A stretch of 7,371 nucleotides of DNA from Patescibacteria group bacterium (GTDB taxonomy: Bacteria; Patescibacteriota; JACMRA01). The notes under the pieces were generated by a model that saw nothing but the letters and a program-made list of their open reading frames with translations, was not told the DNA's origin and made no database searches. Position numbers and translations under genes: made by a program. This document shows positions 6,433 through 7,371 of the stretch, one piece after another (positions within the stretch are counted from its first letter, which is position 1; the number at the start of each line of letters is the position of its first letter). The DNA is taken from NCBI GenBank assembly GCA_029935375.1, contig JAOZKL010000041.1, positions 1 to 7,371 of the forward strand, written 5' to 3'.

Positions 6433-6984
6433 TTAAGATAAGGTTTTTGAATATTGTGAAACTCCCCGAGCCACTTGATTAGGAATTTCTTTTATAAGCT
6501 GTGCTAATTTGCCACCAGCTGCTTGTTGGAGCATACCTGCTAACATAGACATAGAATCGCTCAAAGATGGGGTCTGTGAAAGGATAACTGTTTTTGCTGA
6601 ATCGAAAAATTCACCATTTACAATTGCACCCATTACACTCAAACTCTCTTTGAAGTCATTCTCTACCAATGAAACAATAGTTTTTGGATTCTTTACTTCG
6701 TCAGAACCTTCAATGTTTTGATCGTCCAAGTAAGCTACAAGTGTAGAACCTGCAAACTCTTGTGGAAAACCAGAAACATCTTTGTAGGCTAAGCGAATTA
6801 AAGTATTCTTAACTACCTGCAATTTTACTCCTCCAGCATTTGCTTTTTTTCTCAATTCAAAATTGGATTGAGCTGTCAAGCTTTCTTTAGATCCATCGGT
6901 GTTCAAAAAAACTACTGCTTTTTGCGCACCAATTTGCTCCAGCTGTTTTAGCATGCTTATTTTTTGATCTTTTGAAACAGCCAT
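6433..6984 (-). CDS. rplJ: 50S ribosomal protein L10
   Basis: L10 anchors L7/L12 dimers to the GTPase-associated centre of 23S rRNA. In the L10/L12 complex it also represses translation of its own mRNA. The 183-residue protein has the family layout: an N-terminal helix (SKDQKISMLKQLEQIGAQKA), the RNA-binding domain with KLQVVKNTLIRLAYK, FAGSTLVAYL, and a long C-terminal helical part (SMSMLAGMLQQAAGGKLAQL) that would carry the L12 dimers. It is the first gene of the operon, 46 nt after a recognisable L10 leader RNA that is presumably its autoregulatory target. The ATG at 6984 is preceded by A/T-rich sequence without a Shine-Dalgarno site. Confidence 0.96.
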   Translation of the reverse strand: MAVSKDQKISMLKQLEQIGAQKAVVFLNTDGSKESLTAQSNFELRKKANAGGVKLQVVKNTLIRLAYKDVSGFPQEFAGSTLVAYLDDQNIEGSDEVKNPKTIVSLVENDFKESLSVMGAIVNGEFFDSAKTVILSQTPSLSDSMSMLAGMLQQAAGGKLAQLIKEIPNQVARGVSQYSKTLS

Positions 6985-7030
6985 GTAATAATTTGTATTT
7001 TAAAAATACAGACCCTGGTAAAATCGATCG

Positions 7031-7114
7031 TTAGATCAACTTCCTACAACGGGATTTAGGGCTTTGCAATGAGTCAAACTCAGAGATCAGCTTACCTGTT
7101 GTCTTTGGATCTAA
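7031..7114 (-). ncRNA. Ribosomal protein L10 leader (cis-regulatory RNA)
   Basis: Reading down the minus strand, the conserved pieces of the bacterial L10 leader appear in order: TCCAAAGACAACAGGTAAGC (7109-7090), then CCCTAAATCCCGTTGTAGGAAG (7061-7040). TTAGATC (7114-7108) pairs perfectly with GATCTAA (7037-7031) to close the element. ACAAC (7102-7098) pairs with GTTGT (7050-7046). A small hairpin TGAGT-TTG-ACTCA caps the interior (7082-7070). The element begins where transcription from the upstream promoter should start and ends 46 nt before rplJ. By family knowledge, the L10/L12 complex binds this RNA and lowers expression of the operon when L10/L12 is in excess over rRNA. Confidence 0.85.
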
Positions 7115-7118
7115 TAAT

Positions 7119-7147
7119 AGTAAACAATACTTTTGTAGTTTTGTCAA
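7119..7147 (-). promoter_or_regulatory. Promoter of the ribosomal protein operon
   Basis: On the minus strand a perfect TTGACA (7147-7142) is followed after 17 bp by TTTACT (7124-7119), which matches the -10 consensus at 4 of 6 positions. The predicted start at about A7112 falls at the beginning of the L10 leader, which supports the call. A TACTAT with 19-bp spacing (7122-7117) is an alternative -10. Confidence 0.65.
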
Positions 7148-7181
7148 GAGGGTGGATGAAATTGTCATTTTATACCCTGTC

Positions 7182-7210
7182 CTGTCATGCCCGCGAAGGC
7201 GGGTATCCAG
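7182..7210. repeat. REP-like GC-rich palindrome
   Basis: CCCGC-GAAG-GCGGG (7190-7203) forms a five-pair GC stem. It extends through GU/AT pairs, and CTG/CAG pairs at the ends (7182-7184 with 7208-7210) across a small asymmetric internal loop. No T run follows on either strand, so it is not an ordinary terminator. Its form, TGGATACCCGCCTTCGCGGG followed by CATGACA on the minus strand, resembles the dispersed palindromes with TGGATnCCCGC...GCGGGnATGACA cores seen between genes in many bacteria. Its G+C content stands out sharply from the surrounding sequence. Only one copy lies in this window. Confidence 0.6.
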
Positions 7211-7320
7211 GAGAAGTAAAAACACTTTTTTCACCCTCGTAAAAGCAAAAACAGACCCTACCAAGTGCTGGAGGGACAATTTTGTAATTAGAAAAAGTAA
7301 AAGTAAAATTGGGCAATACT

Positions 7321-7361
7321 GAGAAGATAACTGTCTGAACATGGGTGAGTTTTATCTTCTC
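7321..7361. repeat. 10-bp inverted repeat (hairpin) near right edge
   Basis: GAGAAGATAA (7321-7330) and TTATCTTCTC (7352-7361) are perfect reverse complements separated by 21 bp. On the plus strand the right arm is followed by TTGATCTTTT, a weak T-rich tail, so it could end transcription of something entering from the left. No plus-strand gene precedes it, however. On the minus strand it could be a 3' hairpin of a gene beyond the window. Confidence 0.4.
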
Positions 7362-7371
7362 TTGATCTTTT

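Larger units (their letters stand above)
7148..7371. other. Non-coding stretch upstream of the ribosomal operon
   Basis: No gene is supported here. A 103-codon open frame on the minus strand (7342-7031) overlaps the REP-like palindrome, the promoter and the L10 leader, and has low-complexity Leu-rich content, so it is not accepted. A second minus-strand frame is open from the right edge to a TGA inside the palindrome, about 60 codons, with no recognisable protein similarity. The stretch 7211-7320 is A/T-rich and I see nothing defined in it. Confidence 0.5.

Noticed and set aside
6430..6447. CCTTA-AGA-TAAGG followed by TTTTT on the plus strand, terminator-like
   Set aside because: It lies at the end of rplJ on the opposite strand, where no plus-strand gene exists. 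The five-pair stem with a 3-nt loop is explained by the rplJ codons and stop.
7167..7174. TATAAAAT as a second -10 upstream of the ribosomal operon
   Set aside because: No acceptable -35 lies 16-18 bp upstream, because that position falls inside the REP-like palindrome.
7008..7259. 9-bp direct repeat ACAGACCCT at 7008-7016 and 7251-7259
   Set aside because: It is short, and no duplication or insertion boundary is visible. It is compatible with chance.
7031..7342. 103-codon open frame on the minus strand upstream of rplJ
   Set aside because: It runs through the REP-like palindrome, the operon promoter and the L10 leader. Its translation is Leu-rich, resembles no known protein, and is best explained by non-coding elements.
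1..7371. Alternative genetic code with UGA read as glycine or tryptophan
   Set aside because: All stops seen are TAA or TAG, but no accepted gene contains an in-frame TGA. Gly and Trp use ordinary codons, so the standard bacterial code suffices. Seven stops are too few to infer more.

Overview
The window is AT-rich (about one third G+C by eye) and bacterial. It holds two unrelated blocks. The ribosomal proteins are bacterial types. None of the eight gene starts has a convincing GGAGG-type Shine-Dalgarno site, and all seven visible stop codons are TAA or TAG. The order L10, L7/L12, S2, L33, L35, L20 on one strand, without tsf or infC, is not the textbook arrangement. These traits fit a reduced-genome lineage such as the Candidate Phyla Radiation (Patescibacteria). 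That placement is inference, because no rRNA or other phylogenetic marker is present.

Block 1 (1-4267) is accessory and surface-related. On the minus strand, from 2512 off the left edge, lies a large secreted subtilisin-family (S8) protease. It has a signal peptide, a propeptide, a full Asp/His/Asn/Ser active site, two EF-hand-like calcium loops inserted in the catalytic domain, an Ig-like domain, a PA14 domain and the start of another Ig-like domain. Diverging from it on the plus strand (2630-4267) is an unrecognised 545-residue protein. It has a duplicated N-terminal motif, a charged linker, one hydrophobic segment and a C-terminal domain resembling papain-like/C39-type cysteine peptidases. 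The 117 bp between them holds back-to-back sigma70-type promoters and a 7-bp inverted repeat over the plus-strand -35 box, so the two may be co-regulated.

Block 2 (4272-7147, minus strand) is a six-gene ribosomal protein operon. A promoter at 7147-7119 leads into an L10 leader RNA (7114-7031), the autoregulatory binding site for the L10/L12 complex. Then come rplJ, rplL, rpsB, rpmG, rpmI and rplT, ending in a clear rho-independent terminator at 4295-4272. The spacers are short except for 85 nt between rplJ and rplL and 55 nt before rpsB.

The right end (7148-7371) has no supported gene. It carries a REP-like GC-rich palindrome (7182-7210) and a 10-bp inverted repeat (7321-7361). The most novel object is the cysteine-peptidase-like membrane protein at 2630-4267 and its pairing with the PA14 protease. 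The clearest regulatory object is the L10 leader, which may have an alternative hairpin.
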